Source: Nymphaea colorata (lineage: Eukaryota > Streptophyta > Magnoliopsida > Nymphaeales > Nymphaeaceae). Taken from it: DNA of 64,000 bases. Location: the NCBI RefSeq assembly GCF_008831285.2, contig NC_045138.2, positions 18,757,934-18,821,933 on the forward strand, written 5' to 3'. The notes under the pieces were generated by a model, which had not been told where the DNA came from, made no database searches, and saw only the letters and a list, made by a program, of their open reading frames with translations. This document shows, in pieces, positions 1-11,331 of this stretch (the first letter of the stretch is position 1; each line of letters begins with the position of its first letter). Made by a program: the position numbers and the translations under genes.

Positions 1-1222
1 CGGACTACAAAATAATACAGTGATTATTTGGACAAATTATAAAAGAAGATAAGCAAAACACATAATACACACATATTTTAGTGGAACAAATGCTTAGCCG
101 AACATTCAGGATAGCATAGGAGTGATTCTTGTCTTGGGCAGCCAAGGGAAAAAATCCTAGATAAGGAGGACTACCTTATAAAATTTTAAATTTTTTAAAA
201 AACACCAGTATATAAATGATAAAAATTACCTTGAAGTATCAGCATGAAAATAAACATGTTTTACGACTCAAGATAAGCAATTGCCCACACAGTGCCCACA
301 CTGAGAAGCTGCTTTCCTTTGCTGGTTGTATCTCACTTCTTATGCACACAACCATGCCTTAATCTCACTGTGTGCCCCGCCTCTCCGCCGGCTGACCTCC
401 GCCATTATGAGCTTTAATCCCATCCTTAATGGTTTACTTTGGGTTTCTTGTTTCTCTTCCCACAGTTGGGATGTCCTTGCCAGGCTGCGACTTACCAATT
501 AGAAATCAGAAAAGATGAAACCAGTTAAAACTACTAATTATGAACTCAAGTATTAACAATAATGTAATTTAGCAGTAACTCAAAACTAATTATAATAATT
601 AATAACACTTCCTGCTCTAATACTGTACTATAGTCTCCAGTTTGGTGGATCTCAATTCACCTCTTAGCAGTATTCGTTTTAGCATAAAAAAAAAAAAGGT
701 TAGAAACCATGTCATTCTATCGCTTCCTCCTAACCTCCATTTCATTTATAAGTTATTGAAGATTTCTTTCAATGTCTAAAAATGAGGTTTTACAGTACCT
801 TTATACTAATATAACTCTATTCTAAAGCCAACATTTCAGACTTGGATTAAAACCAACCTAAAATAAGAAAGGAAAAATAACTAATATAACTTTATTATGA
901 AGCAAACATTTCCAACTTTACTTGAATTAAAAAGTAACATAAAACAAAACAAGAAAGAGAAATAACTAGATGGGGACCTACACATTATAGAATGGAACCT
1001 AACTAGTGTTTATAATTAAATAATATGATTTCACGTCACCTATGTGGGCACACCTAATTAACTCAAAGCAAAACGAGATTAACTTACATGAAACGCAAGG
1101 CAAACAAATTATCAAATGCAAAATGACCATTTAATGAAACCAAATATATAACAAGAACATTTCACAAGATTACATTCCTACTACGTATCATAAATTTGTC
1201 TACATCTGGCTAACAACCTTTG
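1..1222. other. Intergenic, downstream of the NLR gene
   Basis: AT-rich DNA with no coding signal that I can support. It holds the 3' flank of the resistance gene. The one visible structure is an imperfect tandem duplication at 805-966, described separately, and a run of A near 686-698. Confidence 0.6.
805..966. repeat. Imperfect tandem duplication, unit about 75-85 bp
   Basis: Two diverged copies begin with ACTAATATAACT at 805 and 880. Both continue through a shared run of CATTTC, a TTGGATT/TTGAATT block and an A-rich tail. The copies differ by many substitutions, so the duplication is old. No coding or transposon signature accompanies it. Confidence 0.55.
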
Positions 1223-4200
1223 CTAACAACACAAAGGCAACATTACTAATCTCCAACATCCGACACAGAGAGAATTATTAATAAGTAATTGTTTCTCCTT
1301 ACCCGCAATACGACGCTCAATGACATCAGAATTGCGTTGAAGCAGTTCAGTGCAGTCCTCTATCTGCAGTTGAAGTTGAGGCAGGTCCCTCATCCCATTC
1401 GGCAAGCTCGTCAGCTCCGCCATGACTTCCAGTCTCACCAACCTAAGGCTGCAGAGGCGACCCAACCCTTCTGGTAGGCTCCTCAACCCAGGGAGGAAAC
1501 GGAGTTCCAAATCCGCCAGATTGGTTAGCCGACCGAGCCATTCAGGCAAGTGTCTCAAACCGATGCATTTATTGATTCTCAAGGATCGAAGATAGAGTAG
1601 AGGTTGCATCTTGTCCGGTAGACTCCTCAACAATGGCAGGTCTTCGAGTTTCAGGCTCCGTAGCTGAGACAACTCACCTAGCCATTCCGGCAAATGGGTA
1701 AGCCCACTGACTCTAGCGATCGACAGGCTTTGAAGTTGCGTGAGAGATCGCATCCCATCCGGCAGACTCCTCAACTCCGGCAGGCGAACGAGTTCTAATC
1801 TTTGAAGCTGAGAGAACTCACCCAGCCATTCCGGCAAGTGGGTCAGCTTGGGGCTTTCATGAATTTCCAACGCATAGAGGTTTTGAAGACGTTGGATCCA
1901 TTTTGGCACAGAATCCACTTCATCGTTCAACCTGATTATCAGTCTATCTACCCTACTTCCCAGGTTTCTGAATCCGCTGAGTCCATCCTTTGACTCAATC
2001 TCTAACTGCAACGATACAAGTGATGGATATATTATACGATCAGAACTGTTTCTAGAGCAAATCTGCACATGCTGGAGCCGAGGGAGGTGATGGTGTTGCA
2101 GAAGATCTGCTACCGGTGCAGCTAGGTTTGGGCAATCCGTCAGAAACAATCTCTCCAGATGCATCATATTCTCAAGTGCTTCCTCAGCCATTTGGGACTC
2201 CATAGCCAATCCCGGAAACCCATTCAGGTCTAAGCCTTTTAGTGCTGTCACTGTCTTCAACATGTGAAGAAACCCGTGCTCTTGCACGTCAAATTTAGGC
2301 AATTGATGCAGTTCTAACTCCCTAATGATATCCAACGATGTCAATGACATTGAATCAAGCTCAGGAAGGTCCTTTAGTTTCAGTTCGTGAAGTTGGGTGA
2401 GTCGCAGACCACCAAGTAATGACCTCAACTTTGGACAGTAGACAATCTCTACGCTTCGGAGGAAAGGCATTGTTTCTATTTGGGTCCACTCCTCTAGGCT
2501 TCCCATCCTGTGAATCTGTAGCGATTCTAGCTTGGGGAATCCAGCAGGTAAGACTCTCAACTTTGGGCAGTCATAAACCTCTAAACTGTTGAGCTGGGGC
2601 ATTGGTTCTGCTTGGGGCCACACCTCTAAGCTTTTCATGTTGGAAATGACTAGTGTTTCCAATTTGGGTAGGCATGTTAACATGGGTAATTCTTTCAAAA
2701 AGTTGCAGTTCTTTATAGAAACTCTCTGTAGACAACTTAAAGAACTTATCCAAGAAGGAAACCATGTACCAGCATAGTAAGACACTTCCAGTGTCTTGAG
2801 ACCTTTGGGAGGATGAAGCTCTTCAAATATGCCCTCGATTCTTTCTGTAAAACTACTGTTCGACTGATGAAGGGATGTTGGCCCACAATGTAACCTTAAC
2901 TCATGTAGTTTTGCTTTCTTGTGTAGTCCTGCATCTTTTGCCTCTACTCTGTTATGCACCCTTTCTATGTGATGAATACACAACAATCCTTCTAAATTGT
3001 TCATGTGATTCAACTCTTTGATGCTACATCCATTACTCTTGCTTGTATCACTGCCCACCACAAAGTTATTCAATGTTTGTAAGACTGTCAACTTACCAAT
3101 ATTTTCAGGCATACAAATGGGGAAAGAATATTCGTCTCCCAAGGGAAGATGTCGCAGAGCCCTCAGCTTTGAAGTACCTTTGGGGAGCATTTCGATACGA
3201 GTACCACTAAGGTTAAGCATCTCAAGGCTTCTTAGTCTTGAAATTGATTCTGGTAGAGTTGTTATTCCTGTGAATCTAAGATTTAAGTACTTCAGCAAAA
3301 CTAGATCTCCCAAAGTCTCTGGAAGTACTTGTAAGTGGAAGTTGTCACTTAGGTCTAGCACTCTTAGCCACTTTAAGTTCAAAAGGATGCTAGCTAGAGG
3401 ATATGTCCGGCATAAATCCCCTCTTAACACCAATGTTCGAAGCTTTGTGTGTTGATTGATTTGTGTGCCATCTACAAGAGACTCATGTGAGTTTGTTATG
3501 CACAAGGAACGTGCTTGACTCGGTGAAGTTCTTGCAGTCAGCGAGAGGTTCGAGGGGTTTGCGTTCTCATTTAGTCTCATGGAGGAGGCAAAATCATGAA
3601 CAATGTCATGTAACTTGTAGAGCTTCAAGTCCCTGTTAAATTGAACAAGTGAACAGCCAACTAGCATGTCAAGATATGTATGAGCAGTACAAATTTCCGT
3701 TTCTTCCGGCAGTGCTTCTTTCTCTGTAATGAATCCCTCAGCGACCCATAGCCAAGCTAGATCCTCCTTATACATCGGATAGTCTTTTGGGTACATGGAG
3801 CAATATGTCAGACATCGTTTCAAAGAAAAGGGGAGGTTCATGTAGCTTAAAGCAATGGTAGAAAGGATTTCTTTGTTCTCATCATTGTCGACAATGCCAT
3901 CCCATTTCCAGAATGGGCTGTTTTTAACCTTTTCCCAATCAGATATCTTCCTCTCCTTTTGTTTCAACAGGCTGCCCACAACACTTAATGCAAGGGGCAA
4001 CCCTTTGCAATTCTTTACTACATGCCTTCCAACATCTTTCACTCTGTCAAGTTCCTCTTCTGTCTCATCTCTCCTTAAAACTTTATTCACAAATAGGCAC
4101 CAACTTTCGTCATCTGATAAGCACTTCATTGGATGCACATATACATCATCGATCTTCACCTTAACTTCTTCTTTTCTAGTTGTGATGAGAACCCTGCTTC

Positions 4201-5119
4201 CTAGAGCACCTTGTTGCAAAAGGCCATTCAACTCAGTCCACCAATCATAGTCCCATGCATCATCTATAACAAGCAGAAACTTCTTCCCCTTCAAATGCTT
4301 CATTATCTCGAGGTTTAAAGCCTCCAACCCTGTTATGTTTTTCTCTCTCTTATTTTTTAATTGTTCTAGTATTTGTTCGAATAGTTGCTGTAGGCGGGGC
4401 CTTTCTGATGCACAGATCCATATGAACTTCTCAAAATGCGCTCTTATGCTCGAATTTTTGTAGACCCACTTGGCAAGAGTCGTTTTTCCGAGTCCCCCCA
4501 TACCAACGATTGCCACGACATGATTAGCCTCTTTTGCTTTATTATCGGGCCTTTTCTTCAACCACTCAACAACCAATTCCTCGTCCTTTTCTCTTCCAAA
4601 AATATTTTGCTCGGTGATATTAGAAGTTGTTAAGCGGTTGCTACATAATAATTTTGTTTGATCTAGTGGAGGTGCTAACCCAGTTGTGAGGGGTACAAGG
4701 CCATAGTTATCCTTCTCTTTGTAAAGTGAGTTCAGCCTCTCAGTCACCTCTTTTATCTCACTAGCGGTCTTGCGCATAAATAAGATGTTTCGACACATAA
4801 AAGAAAGAGAAGACAATTGTTTGCGTACCTTCCCCTGTCTAGTTTGTGCATCTAAGTCTCGGGTTTTGGCTGTATAGAGATCAATGATGTCTTCAGCATC
4901 ATAAATGGTGTGACTAACCCTCGCAATCCAGGCCTTAATGCTTCTGGACGTGAATTGCTTGTTATGAGCATCTTCAAGGATTGGTTGAATGGCCTTCAGT
5001 TGACTCTCCAGATTTCTTAGCTCGCTCTTCACAGAAGCAACCCCTGAAGCAAGTCTTTGAGCTTCTCCAACTACGAGTTCGGCCACTATGGGCAAAAGGG
5101 CTGCAACAATCTCTGCCAT
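1223..5119 (-). CDS. CC-NB-LRR (CNL) disease resistance protein
   Basis: Intracellular immune receptor of the RGA type, expected to sense pathogen effectors and trigger cell death. The open frame begins at 5164, but I choose the second Met (MAEIVAALL, 5119) because CNL coiled-coil domains start this way. Residue numbers count from 5164. Seen: EDIID motif near 91 in the coiled coil, P-loop GMGGLGKTT 221-229, kinase-2 LLVIDDAW 297-304, RNBS-B GSRVLITTR 322-330, GLPLAL 388-393, the RNBS-D block with CLTYCSMYPKDYPMYKEDL, and an MHD-like KLHDIVHDF near 517. Leucine-rich repeats fill about 560-1290. The last stretch is built of near-repeating 48-residue units with LPEWLG and RSLPDGM. One exon of about 1298 codons, all motifs intact, so it looks functional. 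Confidence 0.93.
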   Translation of the reverse strand: MAEIVAALLPIVAELVVGEAQRLASGVASVKSELRNLESQLKAIQPILEDAHNKQFTSRSIKAWIARVSHTIYDAEDIIDLYTAKTRDLDAQTRQGKVRKQLSSLSFMCRNILFMRKTASEIKEVTERLNSLYKEKDNYGLVPLTTGLAPPLDQTKLLCSNRLTTSNITEQNIFGREKDEELVVEWLKKRPDNKAKEANHVVAIVGMGGLGKTTLAKWVYKNSSIRAHFEKFIWICASERPRLQQLFEQILEQLKNKREKNITGLEALNLEIMKHLKGKKFLLVIDDAWDYDWWTELNGLLQQGALGSRVLITTRKEEVKVKIDDVYVHPMKCLSDDESWCLFVNKVLRRDETEEELDRVKDVGRHVVKNCKGLPLALSVVGSLLKQKERKISDWEKVKNSPFWKWDGIVDNDENKEILSTIALSYMNLPFSLKRCLTYCSMYPKDYPMYKEDLAWLWVAEGFITEKEALPEETEICTAHTYLDMLVGCSLVQFNRDLKLYKLHDIVHDFASSMRLNENANPSNLSLTARTSPSQARSLCITNSHESLVDGTQINQHTKLRTLVLRGDLCRTYPLASILLNLKWLRVLDLSDNFHLQVLPETLGDLVLLKYLNLRFTGITTLPESISRLRSLEMLNLSGTRIEMLPKGTSKLRALRHLPLGDEYSFPICMPENIGKLTVLQTLNNFVVGSDTSKSNGCSIKELNHMNNLEGLLCIHHIERVHNRVEAKDAGLHKKAKLHELRLHCGPTSLHQSNSSFTERIEGIFEELHPPKGLKTLEVSYYAGTWFPSWISSLSCLQRVSIKNCNFLKELPMLTCLPKLETLVISNMKSLEVWPQAEPMPQLNSLEVYDCPKLRVLPAGFPKLESLQIHRMGSLEEWTQIETMPFLRSVEIVYCPKLRSLLGGLRLTQLHELKLKDLPELDSMSLTSLDIIRELELHQLPKFDVQEHGFLHMLKTVTALKGLDLNGFPGLAMESQMAEEALENMMHLERLFLTDCPNLAAPVADLLQHHHLPRLQHVQICSRNSSDRIIYPSLVSLQLEIESKDGLSGFRNLGSRVDRLIIRLNDEVDSVPKWIQRLQNLYALEIHESPKLTHLPEWLGEFSQLQRLELVRLPELRSLPDGMRSLTQLQSLSIARVSGLTHLPEWLGELSQLRSLKLEDLPLLRSLPDKMQPLLYLRSLRINKCIGLRHLPEWLGRLTNLADLELRFLPGLRSLPEGLGRLCSLRLVRLEVMAELTSLPNGMRDLPQLQLQIEDCTELLQRNSDVIERRIAGKEKQLLINNSLCVGCWRLVMLPLCC

Positions 5120-5255
5120 TTTTGTGCACAGAGAGAGAGAGGGAGAGATGAACTGGTGATGCATGAGATCTAGCAGTTTGGTTTAAGTAAATAGAGATGG
5201 CTTGCATGAGACTGGAGCAGTCTGCTGGCAAACAAATAAGTACCACCTACTTTGA

Positions 5256-5262
5256 ATTTATA
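5256..5262 (-). promoter_or_regulatory. Probable TATA box of the CNL gene
   Basis: TATAAAT on the minus strand, about 140 bases upstream of the chosen ATG at 5119. The position suits a leader of roughly 100 bases. It is the only clear TATA in the proximal upstream region that I noticed. Confidence 0.45.
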
Positions 5263-5264
5263 GA

Positions 5265-7740
5265 GATTGCCTGTCCAATTAAACGAAACTTCTTGCAGAA
5301 GTTGAATAGCTGGGACCTGAATGCCTTGGTTTTGGTCGGATTTGAGGCTGTTAATTACCATATCCCATCTCAAGGCAGTTGGCCTGATCTAGACCAATTC
5401 ACAGAAGGGGACAAAGATACAACATCAATTAATTTGGCCCCGTGTTTTTATTTTGAAAGCTTCTCGAGAACGCTTCTCCTAGCCATAATTGTTCTAGGTA
5501 GCACCTTCACTTCAATATTGTCTATTTGACAAACTTCAATTGTTATATTTCGTTAATGAGGTGCAAAGATTGCTTGTATATATTTAATTCTGTTGCTTGA
5601 ATTGGCGACTCAAGTCCTATTGGTGGCTATTTCACGCGTCATGTTTTAACTAATTTTTTGAAGAAATCTTAAGAACGTACTTATTTTTAATTACTTCTTC
5701 ATACCTTCCATTTATTTTCTTTCAAATAAATAAATATTTTTCTCGATCAAATCACAATCGATCGGCTTAATCATTGAATTGGTAGACTTGATTTCCAAAA
5801 GTGATTGATATCTTGTAATTAACGTTGATTTAACTTTTGTCCTCGATGTTATCTGTCGACAGACTTGGCCAGATTCTCGCAGGTTATTTGAAATCCTACT
5901 TAACAGAACCGTTTTGAACTGAAAAGTTTAATTTTACAAGTTAATTCCAAAGAAATCGTTGGTATCCCATCGAAATGCAGATTAGATTTTATATGAATTT
6001 AAAATTAACAGCTTTAGATTGTTAAAAATTTGTCAAAAAAGTCATAAATGAGACTTAATCCATACAGCCACTATAAGAGATATAACTACTGCCGACGGCC
6101 TGAACTGCCATATGGTTTTGCAAGTGCATCCATGCATTAGCGACTCGAAGAAGAAGAAGAAGAATGTCTGTTCTTCTCATTGCTGAGAGAATCTTTGTTG
6201 ATGGTGAGAAAAGTCACTACCCAATCAGGGATCGATTTTACAAACTATGATAATTTAATTTGAAAATGTAGTTGTAAATTATTCACCATAAGTATATTTT
6301 AGATCTATAATAACTTTCCGCCTACAATTATTAACTTGAAGTTGTCTCGATGCTGATTCGTACCAATTGTTAACTTTTTTAGGGTTGATCCTATCAATGA
6401 GAGGCGGCCGCCGTTCACCGGGGCTTCGGTCGCCGGCTCTTCTGTCATCAGGCCACCAATTCCCTCATTCAAATGGTGGGATTAGCCTCTTGCTTCCCGC
6501 AAGATATGGGGGCATGCTAATGACTGCCGCCTGGTTGTACTTTTTCTGAAATTTTCTGTCCAGTTAAATGAAATTTCCTGCCGAATGAAGTTTCGTGTCC
6601 TTCACTCTTGGAAGAACCGATGATGTGATTTTTGCTAGCACCACAGGTGGGGGCATAGATACTGAATGCACATTTTTATATGGTTTAGATTAATTTATTT
6701 ACTTTGCAAATAAATTTTTGGACTAGGATCGGGTCCATATCAATATTCACTGTTTGCATTGATCAAAATCCAGAGGAGTTGCCAAATGTATGTTGATCAA
6801 TAGTTCACCCCGAGTTAGTGAGACGAGAAATATTAGCATCTTCTACCACATCCATTTCACTTCCAACAATGGGCTGTCTGTTTATCAACTAATCAAGAAA
6901 ATAATGCGAAAGGTTCCCACTTCCAATCTTCTCAACCCTCTAGACTTTGCTGCTGAAAAATCTTCTGGGTAGACAATCCTCTGTTCTTCGTCATCGCCAC
7001 TCTGCACCTATGTGCGGTCAGTAATCGTTAATTGACATTAGGAAGTAATTACCAAGTTCTTCATCCTCGCCGACACGATCTGTCTGTTCCTTAATTGGAC
7101 CATCCAGAGGCTGAGAGGTTCATCATTCTTCTCCATCTCTGTCAATCTAGTAGTTCATCATGATATGATGCTTTTCCTTTTTTCTTTTTTTTTTTTCCTG
7201 AACGAAGTTCTCTTGTGGATTTAGATATTTATAGTTCCATCTTGAAGCCAAGTCCACTGCTCAGTTGTTCACTGCTAATGCTAGATTTGCCGAAGCAAGA
7301 AAATAAAATGGTGGTGCTTATAGTCAACTACTCAAAAAGTTAGTGAAAATCTAGCTCCGATTAAAAAAGATCTTCATTTCCTTGTTCTCGAAGACGTGCA
7401 GTTTAGACGGTGCTCTTTGTAATGGAGTGGAGAGCTTCTTTAGATCCACAACTCGATCTGTAATTTGAGAAGTGAAGATCCAAACTCAAATCCGGCCAAC
7501 TTCGTCCTCTTCATGCCTTCGAAGCCAACTTGGTCCTCTTAAATTTTTGCCGCTTTCCATTTTGTCTTCTCTCTTCCCCTCTTTCTCTCTGTAACTGTTC
7601 CACACGTTGTGATTTATTGCCTGGAGCCCACGTAGCACTTGATCCGCTATCCTCGACCATCTGAATTTTGCACCTCATCTTTCCCATCCAAAACTGGAAT
7701 CCCAACGTCCTCCGTGTGAACCGTCTCCTTTTTTCCACCC
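5265..7740. other. Intergenic between the CNL gene and the membrane protein gene
   Basis: No gene is supported. A stretch at 6541-6590 (CTGTCCAGTTAAATGAAATTTC) resembles 5270-5300 (CTGTCCAATTAAACGAAACTTC) just upstream of the CNL gene, which suggests a small diverged duplication of the promoter-proximal segment. The GC-richer block at 6395-6440 has only short frames. Confidence 0.5.
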
Positions 7741-7755
7741 CCCTTCTCTTTTGTT

Positions 7756-8338
7756 TTGCAGAAGAAATTTTCTAATCCATCAGTTCGATCCTCAGAAAGG
7801 CCTGTTCTCGTTTCACTTTTTCTTCGTTGGGGATGTCTTTTTACTTCACTTCACTTCTTCTCAGGTAATAGAACTCGGTTTTCCTGCTTCCACATATCAA
7901 TAGTCGTCTCTCTGCAGAATTTCCCTCGCCTCTTTTCCCCTTTTTCTCCCCTGATTTTTTCGTTGCAGTGGGGCGCCTCTATTCCTTGTCTGAACACGAA
8001 TTCTGGATCTGCCATCGTCAACCAAATAGATAGTCAGGGTTCCGTTTTCCTCGCACTTCAAAAAAAAAGAGATTGATCGCAGGACGAAGAGGGAGGAGCA
8101 AGGGAGAAAGGAACTAGAACGCTGAGTTTCTAACCGCGAATCTTCTCCTTCCACCACCATAACCAGAGGTTCGCTGTCCATTTCTGACCGGCTTCAGAAA
8201 GAAAAAGAAGAAGAGGAAGAAAATCCAAGTTGTCAGTCACCCAAATTCATCGATTTCAAGCAATCAAAAGACGAGGAAGAAGAAGCAAAGTAACCAAAAG
8301 AAACAGTGGAAGGCAGGTAAGAAGTAGGCAAAAGGAAA
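7756..8338 (+). promoter_or_regulatory. Probable 5' leader with a short intron, upstream of the membrane protein gene
   Basis: Pyrimidine-rich DNA ahead of the 8339 ATG. A donor-like CAG|GTAATA at 7864/7865 and an acceptor-like TTTTTTCGTTGCAG ending at 7968 would bound an intron of about 104 bases in the leader. The purine-rich 8180-8330 stretch would then lead into the ATG. This is inference from splice-like sequence only. Confidence 0.35.
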
Positions 8339-9061
8339 ATGTCGGGCGGCGTGGGTTCGGTGGCCGGCGACATGCGTCTGCCGGACGACAATGAGCCGCA
8401 CGCCTCTTCCCCAGCGAACCCCTTGGAGAGCGCTTCTCGCAAATTCCATATCCTTTCCTTCCGGCAACTTAACGTCCTGGCCATTATGATCGTCCTCGGC
8501 GCCAGCGGCATGGTCTCCCCCTATGACCTCGCCTTCTTCTTCTTCTCCATCGTCTACACCATCGTCATAGCCCGCATCGCCTTCCCTTCTTCCGTTCCCC
8601 CCGTCCGCGTCTTCCGCAAGGGCAACAAGCTCCTCGGCGCCTACATGGCGGTCGCGGCGCTCGTCGGGCTCATCCTTCCGATCATCTACATTGTGGAAGG
8701 CGTCGTCGACGGCGACCAGGAGGGGATGAAGGCGGCTGTGCCGCACCTTTTCCTGCTCTGTGCCCAGGTACTGATGGAGGGCTGGTCCTACTCCAGCCAG
8801 TTTTCGACCCCGACTCAAGCGTTCGTGCCAATCTTCTACAACACCAAAAGGGTCTTCTCCATCGTCGACTGGGTTCACGCAGAGCTCAGCAAAGAATCCG
8901 GCGACGTGGGATCCGTGCTCAGGCTGAGCATCGGCCGGGGCCTCGCTTTCGCCAACTTGGCACTCTGGTGCTTCAACCTCTTCTGCTTCCTCCTGCCGGT
9001 TTACCTCCCCAGAACCATGAAGGTTTACTTCCTAGGGAACAAGGAGAAGAAGGGCGCATGA
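8339..9061 (+). CDS. Multi-pass membrane protein, possibly DUF7733 family
   Basis: 240 residues in one exon, ATG in AAAATG context. A polar N-terminus of about 40 residues (MSGGVGSVAGDMRLPDDNEP) is followed by hydrophobic segments near 43-57, 60-82, 100-120, 133-147 and 200-222. The end is basic (KVYFLGNKEKKGA). The start, SGGVGxxxGDMxLPD, and this layout recall a conserved plant family of unknown function that I believe is DUF7733. The name is from memory and unchecked. The membrane location is predicted from hydrophobicity, and no enzyme motif is visible. The coding part is clearly GC-richer than its flanks, as in a real exon. The downstream gene lies on the opposite strand, so there is no shared transcript. 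Confidence 0.8.
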   Translation: MSGGVGSVAGDMRLPDDNEPHASSPANPLESASRKFHILSFRQLNVLAIMIVLGASGMVSPYDLAFFFFSIVYTIVIARIAFPSSVPPVRVFRKGNKLLGAYMAVAALVGLILPIIYIVEGVVDGDQEGMKAAVPHLFLLCAQVLMEGWSYSSQFSTPTQAFVPIFYNTKRVFSIVDWVHAELSKESGDVGSVLRLSIGRGLAFANLALWCFNLFCFLLPVYLPRTMKVYFLGNKEKKGA

Positions 9062-11331
9062 GAACGGATCGAGCCGGCTGTTGTTGTCCAGTGGAGGGCT
9101 GGTATAGATTTTCATTTTAGTTTCCCCATGTATTTTGTTTGGTTTTGATATTGGTAGGAGCTCGTATGATGGGATTTGGATCTCTTTGTTGTAAGATTTG
9201 GTTCTCTTGATTCTCGTTTCATGACCGTGCCACAGTGGTATGGTATGTTGGAGATAAAAACCTGATCTTCTTCTTCATATGATTATTAAACTCTTTTTAT
9301 GCAATCTAACATATGATTTTGTTAACGATTTTACGAGGAACACAAGTCAGTCATTTTCCCGGTCCCATATTCTGAGAGATACAAGAGCGGACCAGAAAAT
9401 GCCTCCTTCATTTATACTTTGTCTGATCAAGTCTGTTTAAACTCATTATTTCCTTGATTAAATGCTAGGTTTTCTCTCCGAGTTTGCCTTCTTCGTCAAG
9501 TTATGCTGATTTTGGACAAGAACAAGAATCGGATTGCCTTTGAAGCGTTTTTGCCAAGTTTTGTCTATTATCTGTAAAGAAAGAACGTGACTTTGTGGCC
9601 AAAATAATACTCGTTCATAGATAACATTGCAAATTGCTCTTAACTATATGACTCAGATTTGAAAGAAACATTGCTATGTCTGTATTTCGCTCCTCGTTGT
9701 TTGCATATTATGGCGTGTGCTAGATCCATACTTGCAAGTTCCAAAGGAAATGCTAAATTTGTTTGAAGTATCGAAAATTTCATTGCCTCATCCTGCTGAA
9801 TGGGGAACTTGAGTTAAGAAAGATGAGAAAAAAATTCTATGCATACGGCATACCAACTTCCAGCAATTGTTGATGCCTCTAAAATAAGAATTTTCCTCCA
9901 GCATTCATAATAAAGCTTGGCTGTCTAAGGATGTTAGATTTGAGCGACAGTTTATATATCTGAGTTGCCAGAATCTTGGGAGAATGAGTTTAAAAGCACA
10001 AGGAAGCTATACTTAAATGTATCTTTTAAAAGCACAAGGAAGCTACCCAAACTAAGTGTTGAACTCGGTGATCTTCGGATTACGGACATTGAAGGTAGCG
10101 GGATTTAACTGTATGCAGATTCGCAGAAGGCAGCCACAAGTAACTTTTTAGGCATTTTTGCTTAGAACAAATTTGTTCTGAAATATTTGCCTTAGAAAAT
10201 AAGGTTGCACGGATATGCTTACAGCCTTACAGACTTACAGTCATCAACCATACTTTGGTGAAGAAGAAGGACAAAGCATTGCGCCACCTGAATAAATTCG
10301 CTCAGGTTGACAGAGAGAGGAAGAAACCGAAAATAGGCTGAATACTTGCAGCACGAGAAGAAATTAAAATTTAGCAGGGGAAATGGATGGCATATGTACT
10401 TGCAGATACTTCATGAAGGACCTGCTTCCACTAGTTCTTGCCGTCAACCTTGTGAACTAATGAAAATTGGATGCTTCAGGTGTTAATGTCAACGGACGGT
10501 AGATTCAAGAAATAGGTTGAATTTCTCATGTTAGGAGAACTAGTTCTGTCGGATGCAGACTCTTGAGTGAAGCTCTAATCGGTGAAACCAACATCCCAGT
10601 TTGAACATTGAAACTGCAAATCTGCAAAGATAATCTTGAACTGCAACCACGCATTTACGAAGCGAGGAACTTTTCACCTTGCAATTAGGAGATACTCGTC
10701 ACATGAAGGTCCGTAAATTTGGCTAAAGCAATGGCTTTGATGAATTTGATAGAAAATTTGACACAAGAACTAATAGCTCACGAAAGGGACCTAACGAAGT
10801 GGACAGAAACAACTGGCTATAAGATTCATGGTCCATGGACGATGGTCTTGTTTGAGACGGAGAGTACCAATTCACTACCACTCGATCCCACTACATGTGG
10901 CGACTGACAGGTTGCTCTGAAATCAAGACAGCATAAAAAGAGAAGATGTTCACATCAAGGTTCTCAAACTTGGGTACCTGGAGGGGGACTTGAATTACAT
11001 AGCGAAGCCATTATCAGGCTCATCGTTCCAGCGGGCAGCTCTTGTTCTCCCCAGGGATTGACCAAACAAATCCCAAACCGGCTACTGTGGTTATATGCAT
11101 GAACATGATAATTGATATGCATGGTAACAAAAATCACTCATGTGTCCCCATTCATCCACGAAAAGCCAAGCCATAACATAAAAAACCACAGGGATAGGTA
11201 ACAGGTCCAGCTGAAGAAAGAGTCATGGTGCTGCGACCTTCAGTTAGATAAAGCAACAACAGGTATTTACATCCCATCCTTTAGCTTGTAAAAACAAACT
11301 TTCTAGTACCATCCTCTCTCCCTCTCTGATT
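9062..11331. other. Intergenic, 3' flank of the membrane protein gene
   Basis: I see no supported gene. The first 200 bases are T-rich and probably the 3' untranslated region. Beyond that only short frames occur. The right end is the 3' flank of the vicilin gene, which is read from the other strand. Confidence 0.5.

Noticed and set aside
8264-8878. 204-codon minus-strand frame opposite the membrane protein
   Set aside because: Asp/Gly/Glu-rich antisense shadow of a well-behaved plus-strand coding exon.
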